From Candidatus Melainabacteria bacterium (GTDB lineage Bacteria; Cyanobacteriota; Vampirovibrionia; LMEP-6097), in NCBI GenBank assembly GCA_028817775.1, contig JAPPOW010000042.1, forward strand, positions 1-8,681: DNA of 8,681 bases. Direction: 5' to 3'. Below, in pieces: positions 1 to 6,738 of the stretch (its first letter is position 1; every line of letters begins with the position of its first letter). The notes below the pieces were generated by a model. The model was not told the origin of the DNA, made no database searches, and saw nothing but the letters and a program-made list of their open reading frames with translations. The translations under genes and the position numbers were made by a program.

Positions 1-927
1 CCCTGTAACCAAAAGTGAAAATTTTTGTCCTTCCTGTCTATATTTCTCAGGGATATAATCTATCAACCATGGAAAGCTTGCCATCATAGGGCTTGCACTA
101 GTATGCCCCTCTTCTGCAAATTGAGCATGTATTTTCTCCATCTCAGACAAAGCCGAGATATTTTTTATAAGCTTTGAGTTCAACACAAAAGTCAAAACAG
201 TTGAAGAAATAAAAAATCCGGATGCTAATGTCAGTATATGTTTAGGATCATGAGTTTGCAGTAAAGGCTTAGAGAGATCTAGTTTATCCAAATCCTTGAG
301 TGATTTATCAAGCGACTCTAGTGCCGGTCGAGACAGTTGCTCATTGGCTTTGTGTGTAGCAGAAAAGAAACCTACCGCTAGCGAAGCTCCAGGGAGAGCT
401 AAACCGAGAGCAGTTAAAAAACTGCGACGCTTAATCTTTTTTGGGTCTAATTCTGTCAGACTAGCATAATCTTCGGCATCAAGCTTCAGGCGAAACGCGT
501 TACGAAGCTCTGGCTGCCTTAATAAATTTAAAATTACAAACAAACCACCTCCAGCAACTGCCGCATCCAAACAAAAATCCGTTCTATTTTGTTTGATTGC
601 TGCTTGAAGTTCTTGATCTAGCTTCTCCAAAAATTGAGAAACTTTGTTTCTCTGTTCTTCAGTAAGTTCTATCTTTTGAACTTCAACTCCGTCATCTGAT
701 TTAACATGGCGCAATTTGAAAGAATACTGCCCTTCTCCAGTTCCATCTTTGGCAAGCCGCTTGCCAATACCAGTATCAAGCCTCTCCCTATCATCAGCCA
801 ATTGCTCTGACCGATCCGTGCTCGTGCCAAGTCCCAAACCTGCCAAAGCACCAAGAAAATAAGGACCCGATTGCACTAGGGCTCTTCTAGTAGTTGGATG
901 AGAAATTAAATCCCTTGCTGGACTCAC
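1..927 (-). CDS. Unknown membrane protein with two RR-preceded hydrophobic segments, C-terminus cut by window edge
   Basis: This open frame of 309 codons starts at GTG 927 and runs off the left edge, so the C-terminus is missing. I do not recognise the family. Visible hydrophobic stretches are residues 21-34 (GPYFLGALAGLGLG), 121-136, 169-190 and 230-249, with a charged soluble stretch (about 35-118) and a lysine/leucine-rich linker (about 195-228) between them. The first and third stretches each follow an arginine pair (TRRALV at 13-18 and KRRSFL at 166-171), resembling the twin-arginine signature; positive-inside topology is the simpler reading. The start is chosen because an in-frame TGA lies at 934-936, no in-frame ATG occurs before about residue 263, and an extended -10 ends 8 nt upstream. 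It is divergent from the 1023 gene. That it is a real gene rests on the uninterrupted frame and membrane-like composition; the function is unknown. Confidence 0.72.
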   Translation of the reverse strand, partial: MSPARDLISHPTTRRALVQSGPYFLGALAGLGLGTSTDRSEQLADDRERLDTGIGKRLAKDGTGEGQYSFKLRHVKSDDGVEVQKIELTEEQRNKVSQFLEKLDQELQAAIKQNRTDFCLDAAVAGGGLFVILNLLRQPELRNAFRLKLDAEDYASLTELDPKKIKRRSFLTALGLALPGASLAVGFFSATHKANEQLSRPALESLDKSLKDLDKLDLSKPLLQTHDPKHILTLASGFFISSTVLTFVLNSKLIKNISALSEMEKIHAQFAEEGHTSASPMMASFPWLIDYIPEKYRQEGQKFSLLVTG

Positions 928-935
928 AGCTAATC

Positions 936-944
936 AATATAACA
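936..944 (-). promoter_or_regulatory. Extended -10 promoter (TGT-TATATT) for the 927 gene
   Basis: Read on the minus strand, TG-T-TATATT is followed by 8 nt (GATTAGCT) and then the GTG start. No recognisable -35 or Shine-Dalgarno sequence is present. The usual 6-7 nt from the -10 to the transcription start would leave a leader of 0-2 nt, so the message is predicted to be leaderless. Confidence 0.55.
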
Positions 945-1003
945 CAATCATATTAAACCAAGCAGCACAATGGTTTCAATTAAACATCTTCTGGATAAGA
1001 CCC

Positions 1004-1012
1004 TGATATAAT
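1004..1012 (+). promoter_or_regulatory. Extended -10 promoter (TGA-TATAAT) for the 1023 gene
   Basis: A consensus TATAAT (1007-1012) with the TG extension (1004-1005) ends 10 nt before ATG 1023. No good -35 hexamer lies 16-18 nt upstream, which extended -10 promoters can do without. Transcription should begin near 1018-1019, giving a leader of about 4 nt that is too short to hold a ribosome-binding site. It lies back to back with the promoter of the 927 gene within a 95-bp divergent spacer (928-1022). Confidence 0.65.
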
Positions 1013-1022
1013 ATCTGAGCTT

Positions 1023-2663
1023 ATGTTACCTAATGGTTCATTTGAAGCTAGCTTAAGGTCTAGCCTCAGTAATTTTATACCAGATGCCAATGGCATGCCT
1101 ATAGTTTGGCGCTTGCCTCAATATAAGCCAGTCAATATCAAAGCAGGAATGGTCAAGTTTTTTGACTGGTTAGATGAACGAGTCAGCAGGCTAGCAAAAC
1201 ATAGACCTATTGAAGAAAATGGTCAGGACCAAAACATAATTGATACAGAGCTAGATGAAGATGATCAAGATGCAATACGTTGCCTCAAACCAGAAGAGGG
1301 AGATAGCAGAATACTACTTGAAAACCTTGCTCGACTAAGCCCACTATCTCAGCAAGCAAACAGCACGGGTTCTGACATTGTCCGTAAATGTCTTGGTGCT
1401 CGCATCAAAACTGATTCAATTCCAATAGCCAATCGCAACTGGTCTAATGAAGAGATAAGATTGGTACCCTATCTGCTCGCCAATCTATTAATAGCAGCCA
1501 CCAAGTCTAATGATAATTTTGTTAGGAATTATGCCTTGGATGGAGTGATGCGTCATCAACAAGAGCAAATCATAACTGAAACCTTGCTACACATCTTGCA
1601 GCGCAATCATGAACTAGATACTAGAGCCGCAATTATTGATTTACTCTCAAGACCTGCTCCAGAATCAGTTGGCACGCTAATCTATAACCAAATCAACTTC
1701 GATCTCGATGATAGGAAAGATTTGGCAGCTGCTCTAAACGAAGCAGCAATCAAAATGGCTAAAAGAATACCTGACGCATTTCTTGAAGCTATAAATAAAT
1801 TTGCAGCTTCAGATTTTGTATACGCTGAACTCATAATAAAGCAATGTTTCAACACTCTTGTTGAGTCGGGTAAAGCTGGACGGGCTAAACTCATTGAGTT
1901 TGCTCATAGAACTCAATCTAACAAACTAGCGAATATGGCAATTGAGGCAACTGAAATTCTAGAACCAAATCAAGCCTATGATTTCTTGATATCAATTATT
2001 GAAGCACCAAGTGAAGATGAAACCAGAGATCTTAAACATATGGCCATGTCAAGCATGATCAATATTGTTGCAGACCAAGATCAAGCTGAACCTGACTTCT
2101 TTAGATTACTGAGAATTCTTAACGGAGCAGATCGATTGACCAGAAATTGTGTGCAAGCCTACGTCAAAAGTCACGTCCAAGATAAAGACTTTGCTGAAAT
2201 CAGGTTAGCTATCGCAGGCAAGTCAAATAAGCTGGATAGCAATCAAGTTATTTCTGCGCTGGCTGCTTTGGACAATAATGCTATACCATTAATTATTCAA
2301 GCGCTAATTGAAAATGGATTAGAAGCTCAAGCTAACCCTTGCTTGGAACTCTTGGAACACCTCATTGATTTCAAATGTTCTGCTCAAAGCCTTAATGAAT
2401 TGAAGCTACAAATCGCTCATCACTTAATCCACAACGATAATCAAGAACTATTAGAGCAGTTCCAGGAAATCCTCGATTTCTCCAAAGAATTAAAACACAA
2501 AAGTGGCTCGCTAATCGACGACTATGTTTCAAAATTACTCTTAGACAATATGTCTACAGCACCTCAACTACAACAGTTTTTCCCTACGCTCTGGGAAAAT
2601 AAATCCTATGCCCATCATGAGTCTTTAGCGCTTGAAACCGCTATCCAACGTGCTGCCGATTAG
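1023..2663 (+). CDS. Unknown 546-residue all-helical, possibly HEAT/ARM-like repeat protein
   Basis: I do not recognise the family. The N-terminal 60 residues contain a W/F-rich patch (MPIVWRLPQYKP at 25-36, FFDWLDERV at 46-54). A strongly acidic linker follows (about 64-95). From about residue 95 to the end the sequence looks like successive amphipathic helices of 12-20 residues rich in Leu, Ala, Ile, Asn and Glu, without glycine-rich loops or catalytic-looking motifs. That pattern suits an alpha-solenoid scaffold of HEAT/ARM type; this is inference from composition, not a matched profile. There is no signal peptide or membrane segment, so it is probably cytoplasmic. ATG 1023 is supported by the extended -10 ending 10 nt upstream; there is no Shine-Dalgarno sequence. 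It converges on dapL across a 65-bp gap. Confidence 0.85.
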   Translation: MLPNGSFEASLRSSLSNFIPDANGMPIVWRLPQYKPVNIKAGMVKFFDWLDERVSRLAKHRPIEENGQDQNIIDTELDEDDQDAIRCLKPEEGDSRILLENLARLSPLSQQANSTGSDIVRKCLGARIKTDSIPIANRNWSNEEIRLVPYLLANLLIAATKSNDNFVRNYALDGVMRHQQEQIITETLLHILQRNHELDTRAAIIDLLSRPAPESVGTLIYNQINFDLDDRKDLAAALNEAAIKMAKRIPDAFLEAINKFAASDFVYAELIIKQCFNTLVESGKAGRAKLIEFAHRTQSNKLANMAIEATEILEPNQAYDFLISIIEAPSEDETRDLKHMAMSSMINIVADQDQAEPDFFRLLRILNGADRLTRNCVQAYVKSHVQDKDFAEIRLAIAGKSNKLDSNQVISALAALDNNAIPLIIQALIENGLEAQANPCLELLEHLIDFKCSAQSLNELKLQIAHHLIHNDNQELLEQFQEILDFSKELKHKSGSLIDDYVSKLLLDNMSTAPQLQQFFPTLWENKSYAHHESLALETAIQRAAD

Positions 2664-2685
2664 GCGACTTATGAATACGAATATA

Positions 2686-2706
2686 TTAGAGAATTAAATT
2701 CTAGAA
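2686..2706. terminator. Weak AT-rich inverted repeat between convergent genes
   Basis: In the 65-bp gap between the 1023 gene and dapL, AGAATT-A-AATTCT (2690-2702) forms a near-perfect palindrome. Outer TT/AA pairs (2686-2687 with 2705-2706) lie beyond two mismatches. A further TAGGCG (2661-2666, overlapping the stop codon) can pair with CGCCTA (2714-2719) around it. The position suits a bidirectional terminator. The stem is AT-only with a one-base centre and no clear T-run, so the call is tentative. Confidence 0.25.
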
Positions 2707-2728
2707 TAGCTAACGCCTATCAAGTCAG

Positions 2729-3931
2729 TTAAAACTTAATACCTTTCTCTGCCATGCGTTTGAATGCTTCTTGAATTCTAGGCACATCAGTAGTCATAGC
2801 AATACGGAAAAATCCTTCACCACTATCACCAAAGGCATTACCAGGTGAAACTACAATACCGCAGTCATCCAAAAGCTTCTCACAAAAATCAGCAGCTGAA
2901 GTCTCTGAGCTTGGAATCGGCGCCCAAACAAACATAGTTGATTTAGGACCTTGGATATCCCAACCCAAAGAACGCAGTCCTTCAAGAATTGCTTGGCGTC
3001 TTGGTTCATAGACTTCAGCATTACGCTTCTCAATATCTTCTTGAGGAATTTGGAAGCCTCTAATACCCGCTTTTTGGATAGCTTTGAAGACACCAGAGTC
3101 TACATTAGTTTTGACTTGACCGAGAGCCTGAATCGCTTCTTGATTACCAAGTACCCAACCTAATCTCCAACCAGTCATATTGTAAGACTTAGAGAATGAG
3201 TGGAACTCAATTGCAATGTCTTCTGCACCTTGAGCATTAAAGATTGATGGTGAAGTATAACCTTCAAAGTAAATCTCCGAGTATGCCATATCGTGAGCAA
3301 GCAAAATATTATGCTCCTTACAGAAATCAACTGCTTCTTGGAAAAATTCTACTGGTGCTGTAGCACTAGTAGGATTGTTTGGATAATTGATAAACATCAC
3401 CTTAGCTTTCTTCCGCACTTCTTCTGGAATTGCATCAAGATCAGGTAAAAAATTATTCTTAGCCAGTAGTGGCATCTTGTGTGGAGTACCACCAGCAAAG
3501 ATAGTCCCAGTGTTGTATACCGGATAACCTGGATCAGGCACCAAAGTATAATCCCCAGGATCAACGAATGCTAAAAACAAATTATGGATTGATTCCTTAG
3601 AACCAACGGTAGAAAGACACTGGGTTACTGGATCAAACTCCTTGATACCAAATCTATCAGCTGTCCACTTACAAGCAGCCTTACGGAAATCAAGGGTACC
3701 TGTGTATGGCGGGTAGTCGTGAGTTGCAGCATCATTAATCGCATCATGCATCTCATCAATAATCGGCTCGAGCGTTGGTTGATCAGGATCACCAATACCC
3801 ATATTAATTACATCAACACCTTTGGCTTTAGCCTCAGCCTTCTTCTGGTCAAGCCTTGCAAATAAATAAGGTGGAATTAAATCTAGTCTCTTGGATAAAC
3901 CAAGCTTAGTTTTTTCTGCTGTATCTGTCAT
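2729..3931 (-). CDS. dapL: LL-diaminopimelate aminotransferase (PLP-dependent)
   Basis: A 400-residue class I/II fold-type I aminotransferase, full length for the family. It is expected to convert tetrahydrodipicolinate plus glutamate directly to LL-diaminopimelate for lysine and peptidoglycan synthesis in the cytoplasm. Hallmarks of the DapL clade visible here are PPYLFARLDQKK (20-31), GIGDPDQPT (45-53), YPPYTGTLDFRKA (73-85), VPDPGYPVY (131-139), INYPNNPTSA (181-190), the PLP contacts Asp214 and Tyr217 (AHDMAYSEI), the Schiff-base lysine Lys248 in SFSKSYNMTGWRLGW (245-259), VDSGVFKAIQ (277-286) and the substrate-carboxylate arginine Arg376. NPTS replaces the commoner NPTG, a mild variation. 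The ATG at 3931 fits the conserved N-terminus. Specificity is inferred from motif similarity; a related transaminase is the main alternative. Confidence 0.93.
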   Translation of the reverse strand: MTDTAEKTKLGLSKRLDLIPPYLFARLDQKKAEAKAKGVDVINMGIGDPDQPTLEPIIDEMHDAINDAATHDYPPYTGTLDFRKAACKWTADRFGIKEFDPVTQCLSTVGSKESIHNLFLAFVDPGDYTLVPDPGYPVYNTGTIFAGGTPHKMPLLAKNNFLPDLDAIPEEVRKKAKVMFINYPNNPTSATAPVEFFQEAVDFCKEHNILLAHDMAYSEIYFEGYTSPSIFNAQGAEDIAIEFHSFSKSYNMTGWRLGWVLGNQEAIQALGQVKTNVDSGVFKAIQKAGIRGFQIPQEDIEKRNAEVYEPRRQAILEGLRSLGWDIQGPKSTMFVWAPIPSSETSAADFCEKLLDDCGIVVSPGNAFGDSGEGFFRIAMTTDVPRIQEAFKRMAEKGIKF

Positions 3932-3940
3932 AACGGAGAT

Positions 3941-3970
3941 ATTTTAGCCTAATTTCAGTTAGAATTGCAA
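3941..3970 (-). promoter_or_regulatory. Sigma70-type promoter of dapL
   Basis: On the minus strand, TTGCAA (3965-3970, 4 of 6 to TTGACA) and TAAAAT (3941-3946, 5 of 6 to TATAAT) are separated by 18 nt. The -10 ends 9 nt before the dapL ATG, so the leader would be only about 2-3 nt and no Shine-Dalgarno sequence is present. The -35 touches the -10 of the divergent 3976 gene, so the two promoters overlap and may compete for polymerase. Confidence 0.5.
3960..3965 (+). promoter_or_regulatory. -10 hexamer (TAGAAT) for the 3976 gene
   Basis: TAGAAT, 5 of 6 to consensus, ends 10 nt before ATG 3976, the same spacing as at the 1023 gene. There is no TG extension and no convincing -35. It lies in the 44-bp divergent spacer shared with dapL, and no Shine-Dalgarno sequence precedes the start, so a leader of only 3-4 nt is predicted. 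Confidence 0.4.
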
Positions 3971-3975
3971 AAAAC

Positions 3976-4485
3976 ATGGCTCTTTACTTTGCAAAACCTG
4001 CAACTATCTATCAATTAATCGCTCAAAGAGTCACGGTGGCTGAAGATTACATCAGGGTAGCAGGAAATATAATTACCCACTTCATGAAAGCTCACAAAAA
4101 GTTAGACGGTTTTGACCTCCAGAGTGCAAGGCTGGGTTACCATATCGACAAAGCCACAGGCAAAGCCAAAGCTGGTACTCTCTATGATGATTACTCAATC
4201 AAGCTTAATCAAATTCATTGTCCAAACGCACGCCAAGCTTACATTATGGTCAGAGAATGCGAAAGAATGAAAGAAGAAAAGGATAAATTGAAGTCAATTC
4301 TCAATGGAATTCCACTTCTTACGGGTAATTCTAAACTTAAATTTGCTTGGTTGAGGCATCCAATTTGGATGAACAAAATTGCACAAATTTGGAACTCGAT
4401 TCAAGCAGCTCACGAATATTTTGAAGACACTTTCTGGAAGCTTAAACAAGCAACACAAGCAAAAGCAAAGCCAGAGTCTCAGTAA
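3976..4485 (+). CDS. Unknown small basic helical protein, 169 residues
   Basis: I do not recognise the family. The protein is lysine-rich and predominantly helical: residues 8-42 (YQLIAQRVTVAEDYIRVAGNI and onward), a central stretch with GYHIDKATGKAKAGTLYDDY (54-73), a charged helix MVRECERMKEEKDKLKSI (91-108) and an aromatic-rich C-terminal helix with W125, W131, W139 and W154. It has no signal peptide and no transmembrane segment. The final 15 residues (KLKQATQAKAKPESQ) are encoded within the 44-bp overlap with the end of cobS on the other strand. The frame is supported by its length, the upstream -10 and clean divergence from dapL. A nucleic-acid-binding or scaffolding role would suit the charge, but nothing shows it. 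Confidence 0.78.
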   Translation: MALYFAKPATIYQLIAQRVTVAEDYIRVAGNIITHFMKAHKKLDGFDLQSARLGYHIDKATGKAKAGTLYDDYSIKLNQIHCPNARQAYIMVRECERMKEEKDKLKSILNGIPLLTGNSKLKFAWLRHPIWMNKIAQIWNSIQAAHEYFEDTFWKLKQATQAKAKPESQ

Positions 4486-5365
4486 TCTCTAAGCCGGCAC
4501 CCATAGTATCGCCATTGTGCCCCTTGAGCTTATCGGAGAGACATTGATAAATAAACCAAGAGCCAATCATCCATGGAATAAAGATTAGATCTAACTTGAT
4601 CAATTGATCAAAGCCAAACTCTACTTGCCTAATAAAAATCAATACTGCCATTTTGATCCAGAAGATATTCATGGCCGTATCTAAGATTGGTCGCTGGTAT
4701 TTTTTGAACATCGCAAGTGAACTGCCCACTGCAGTGACTGACTTAGACTTAACTTGAAATAGAATCACTAAGACCATCATTAAACGAGAAAGTGCCGGCA
4801 ACAAGAAAAGTAACAAAGCGAGTTGATTGAAATTAGCCTGGTAGTCAAGCTGCGCTAAGAAAACTAGTTTAAGTATAAGCACCATGGTGCCAGCCATCGA
4901 ACCAAAGGCTCCTACTCTACTATCTTTCATGACTTCAAGAATGCCCTTACGAGTCTTGGCGCCGCAGGCAAGTCCATCAAAACTATCCATCAAACCATCG
5001 AGGTGCAAAGCACCAGTGAGCCAGTTATTGAAGAAGACTACCAAGGCAGCAATCAACCAAGGATTGAGAGCATTGAATTCAATAATCAAACTTTGTGCCG
5101 GCTCTGCCCAGCCCAAACTAAAGAACCAAGCAAAACTTTCTTGTACCGAGATCAAGAACTGATCAAGATTGATAGTTATAGTACTTAGATATTTTGCTAA
5201 ATAGAGAATCGCTAAATTAGCTGAGCCAAGCAAAACTCCCACCAATGAGAAGTAAGTGATAGATCTGGCAAATTCTTCGTTCTTGATTTTGCCCTCAGGG
5301 CAGACAGGCAAGATAGTTAGAAAACTAACAGCCAGTCGTATAGATCTAATTAACTCAAAGTCCAT
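4442..5365 (-). CDS. cobS: Adenosylcobinamide-GDP ribazoletransferase (cobalamin synthase)
   Basis: A 307-residue polytopic inner-membrane enzyme that joins adenosylcobinamide-GDP to alpha-ribazole (or its 5'-phosphate), the late nucleotide-loop step of vitamin B12 assembly. Family signatures are all present: FLTILPV near the N-terminus (15-21), TGALHLDGLMDSFDGL (117-132) with the Asp123/Asp127/Asp130 cluster for metal and substrate, MKDSRVGAFG (146-155), and the C-terminal GHNGDTMGAGLEITETLALL (282-301). Long hydrophobic segments alternate between them, as expected. Its ATG lies inside the last codons of cysS (16-bp overlap), so it is probably translationally coupled in a cysS-cobS transcript. 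A purine-rich GAGAG about 5 nt upstream may serve as ribosome-binding site. No other cobalamin gene lies in the window, so whether it works in full synthesis or cobinamide salvage cannot be told. The 3' end overlaps the convergent 3976 gene by 44 bp. Confidence 0.93.
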   Translation of the reverse strand: MDFELIRSIRLAVSFLTILPVCPEGKIKNEEFARSITYFSLVGVLLGSANLAILYLAKYLSTITINLDQFLISVQESFAWFFSLGWAEPAQSLIIEFNALNPWLIAALVVFFNNWLTGALHLDGLMDSFDGLACGAKTRKGILEVMKDSRVGAFGSMAGTMVLILKLVFLAQLDYQANFNQLALLLFLLPALSRLMMVLVILFQVKSKSVTAVGSSLAMFKKYQRPILDTAMNIFWIKMAVLIFIRQVEFGFDQLIKLDLIFIPWMIGSWFIYQCLSDKLKGHNGDTMGAGLEITETLALLLLVLLV

Positions 5366-6720
5366 TCGCTCTCTCGATCACGGTGATCTTTAATAGAGAT
5401 GCCTGCTTCAGTTAATGAGTTCCTGATTTTGTCACTTGTATCAAAATCCTTATTTTTGCGTGCCTCATCGCGCATATTAAGTAGTAAATTAATGGTATTA
5501 TCCAAAGCCTGGCTTATTTTTGGATTATCTGCAGAGGATTTTTGACTTAAGTCAAAACCCAAGACCCCAAGTAAGTAAGCTACGGTCTCAACTTCACTCT
5601 TGTTCTCAAATAATAAAGCTAGAGCCTTGGCTGAATTGAGATCGTCGTCCATTGCTGCGTTGAATTCTTGAATTAATCGGTCATTGCGAGCTTCAGCGAA
5701 GCAATCCAGACTAGATTGCTTCGTCGCTGCGGCTCCTCGCAATGACGATAGTAACGCGTCGAAGCCTTTTTCAGCTGCCTCAAGTGCCTCATCAGAAAAA
5801 TTAACCTGTTTCTTATAATGAGTACTCAAACAAAAATATCTAATGGTATTGGCTTTGTATTTAGCAAGTAAATCTTTGATAGTAAAGTAGTTGCCTTCTG
5901 ATTTGGACATCTTAGAACCATTGATCACAACCATGCCATTGTGCATCCAATACTTAGCAAGTGGCTTGCCGCTCAAACACTCTGACTGGGCACACTCGTT
6001 CTCATGATGCGGATGCAGCAAATCATCACCACCAGCATGAATGTCTAAAGTCTCGCCAACGCCATAGCGCTCTAATAGAGCACGAATCATAGTACTACAC
6101 TCTAGATGCCAGCCTGGTCTACCCATGCCCCAAGGTGAGTCGAAACTTGATTCATCGTCAGGAAAACTTTTCCAGAGTGCAAAATCCAACTGATCTTCTT
6201 TCAAATCATTGGCGTCAACCCGTGACATACCATCACGCAAATCCTCTAAGCTCATGCCCTTCAGTTGACCGTAGTCCTTGTGCTTGCTAACTCTAAAGTA
6301 AACATCACCATTGGCTGCATAAGCAAAACCCTTGTCGATTAGTTCTTCAATAAACTTAATCATCTCTGGCAGATAATCAGTTGCTCTTGGTTCTTGATCA
6401 GGCCAAGCCACATTGAGTGCTGCCATATCATTCCAAAACTCATAGGTATAAATGCGAGAAAGTTTATCAGCAGAGATGCCATACTCCTTAGCGCGAGCTA
6501 CAATCTTGTCATCAATATTAGTGATATTGCGAATCCACTTGACATCATATTGTTTGTACTGAAGATATCGATAGAGTAAATCCCAAGTGATAGTACTGCG
6601 CGCATGACCGATGTGCGAAACATCATAAACAGTTGGACCACAACTATAAATAGTGACTTGAGGCGCATTGATTGGCTCAAAATCTTCAAGTTGACGAGTT
6701 AGGTTATTATAGACTCGCAT
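5350..6720 (-). CDS. cysS: Cysteinyl-tRNA synthetase carrying an in-frame palindromic-element insert
   Basis: Class I aminoacyl-tRNA synthetase charging tRNA-Cys with cysteine in the cytoplasm. With the start at ATG 6720 (MRVYNNLTRQ, the usual family N-terminus) it has 456 residues. Visible are YSCGPTVYD with zinc ligand Cys27, HIGH at 36-39, the other predicted zinc ligands Cys208 (HLECS), His238 and Glu242 (HPHHENE), and KMSKS at 270-274. The C-terminal helical domain follows (MDDDLN, then EARKNKDFDTSDKIR) and ends in WTLS. An ATG at 6744 would add MTDARMFV, but it lies in the outer arm of the palindromic element at 6739-6834. ATG 6720 instead has an extended -10 ending 7 nt upstream. Residues 326-347 are encoded by a palindromic element (5680-5745) placed between the catalytic/stem region and the C-terminal helical domain, where the family has a variable linker. 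All catalytic motifs are intact, so it should be functional. cobS overlaps its 3' end. Confidence 0.95.
   Translation of the reverse strand: MRVYNNLTRQLEDFEPINAPQVTIYSCGPTVYDVSHIGHARSTITWDLLYRYLQYKQYDVKWIRNITNIDDKIVARAKEYGISADKLSRIYTYEFWNDMAALNVAWPDQEPRATDYLPEMIKFIEELIDKGFAYAANGDVYFRVSKHKDYGQLKGMSLEDLRDGMSRVDANDLKEDQLDFALWKSFPDDESSFDSPWGMGRPGWHLECSTMIRALLERYGVGETLDIHAGGDDLLHPHHENECAQSECLSGKPLAKYWMHNGMVVINGSKMSKSEGNYFTIKDLLAKYKANTIRYFCLSTHYKKQVNFSDEALEAAEKGFDALLSSLRGAAATKQSSLDCFAEARNDRLIQEFNAAMDDDLNSAKALALLFENKSEVETVAYLLGVLGFDLSQKSSADNPKISQALDNTINLLLNMRDEARKNKDFDTSDKIRNSLTEAGISIKDHRDRESEWTLS
5680..5746. repeat. Palindromic element (family A, GTCATTGCGAG) inserted in frame in cysS
   Basis: A 67-bp imperfect palindrome. 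Outer arms GTCATTGCGAG (5680-5690) and CTCGCAATGAC (5736-5746) pair perfectly. The central stem CGAAGCAATC (5697-5706) and GATTGCTTCG (5714-5723) also pairs perfectly, and on the left a side hairpin GCTTC-agc-GAAGC (5690-5702) can form as an alternative. In the cysS frame it reads SLRGAAATKQSS... to ...EARND (22 residues) without a stop. The organisation is like the Rickettsia palindromic elements, which are known to insert in frame into protein genes; that parallel is architectural and says nothing certain about the host. A half copy lies at 7397-7424. Confidence 0.85.
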
Positions 6721-6727
6721 CACGAAC

Positions 6728-6736
6728 ATTCTAGCA
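6728..6736 (-). promoter_or_regulatory. Extended -10 promoter (TGC-TAGAAT) for cysS
   Basis: On the minus strand TG-C-TAGAAT is followed by exactly 7 nt (GTTCGTG) and then ATG 6720, the geometry of a leaderless start. The same motif and 7-nt spacing occur before ybeY. The palindromic element ends 2 bp upstream at 6739, so any -35 contact region lies inside the element. Confidence 0.55.
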
Positions 6737-6738
6737 TC

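Noticed and set aside
669..854. Minus-strand ATG frame of 61 codons inside the 927 gene
   Set aside because: It is a shifted frame within the longer, uninterrupted GTG-started frame of 309 codons that has membrane-protein features and its own promoter.
2951..3163. Plus-strand open frame of 70 codons within dapL
   Set aside because: It is antisense to a highly conserved part of the aminotransferase and has no promoter or ribosome-binding site.
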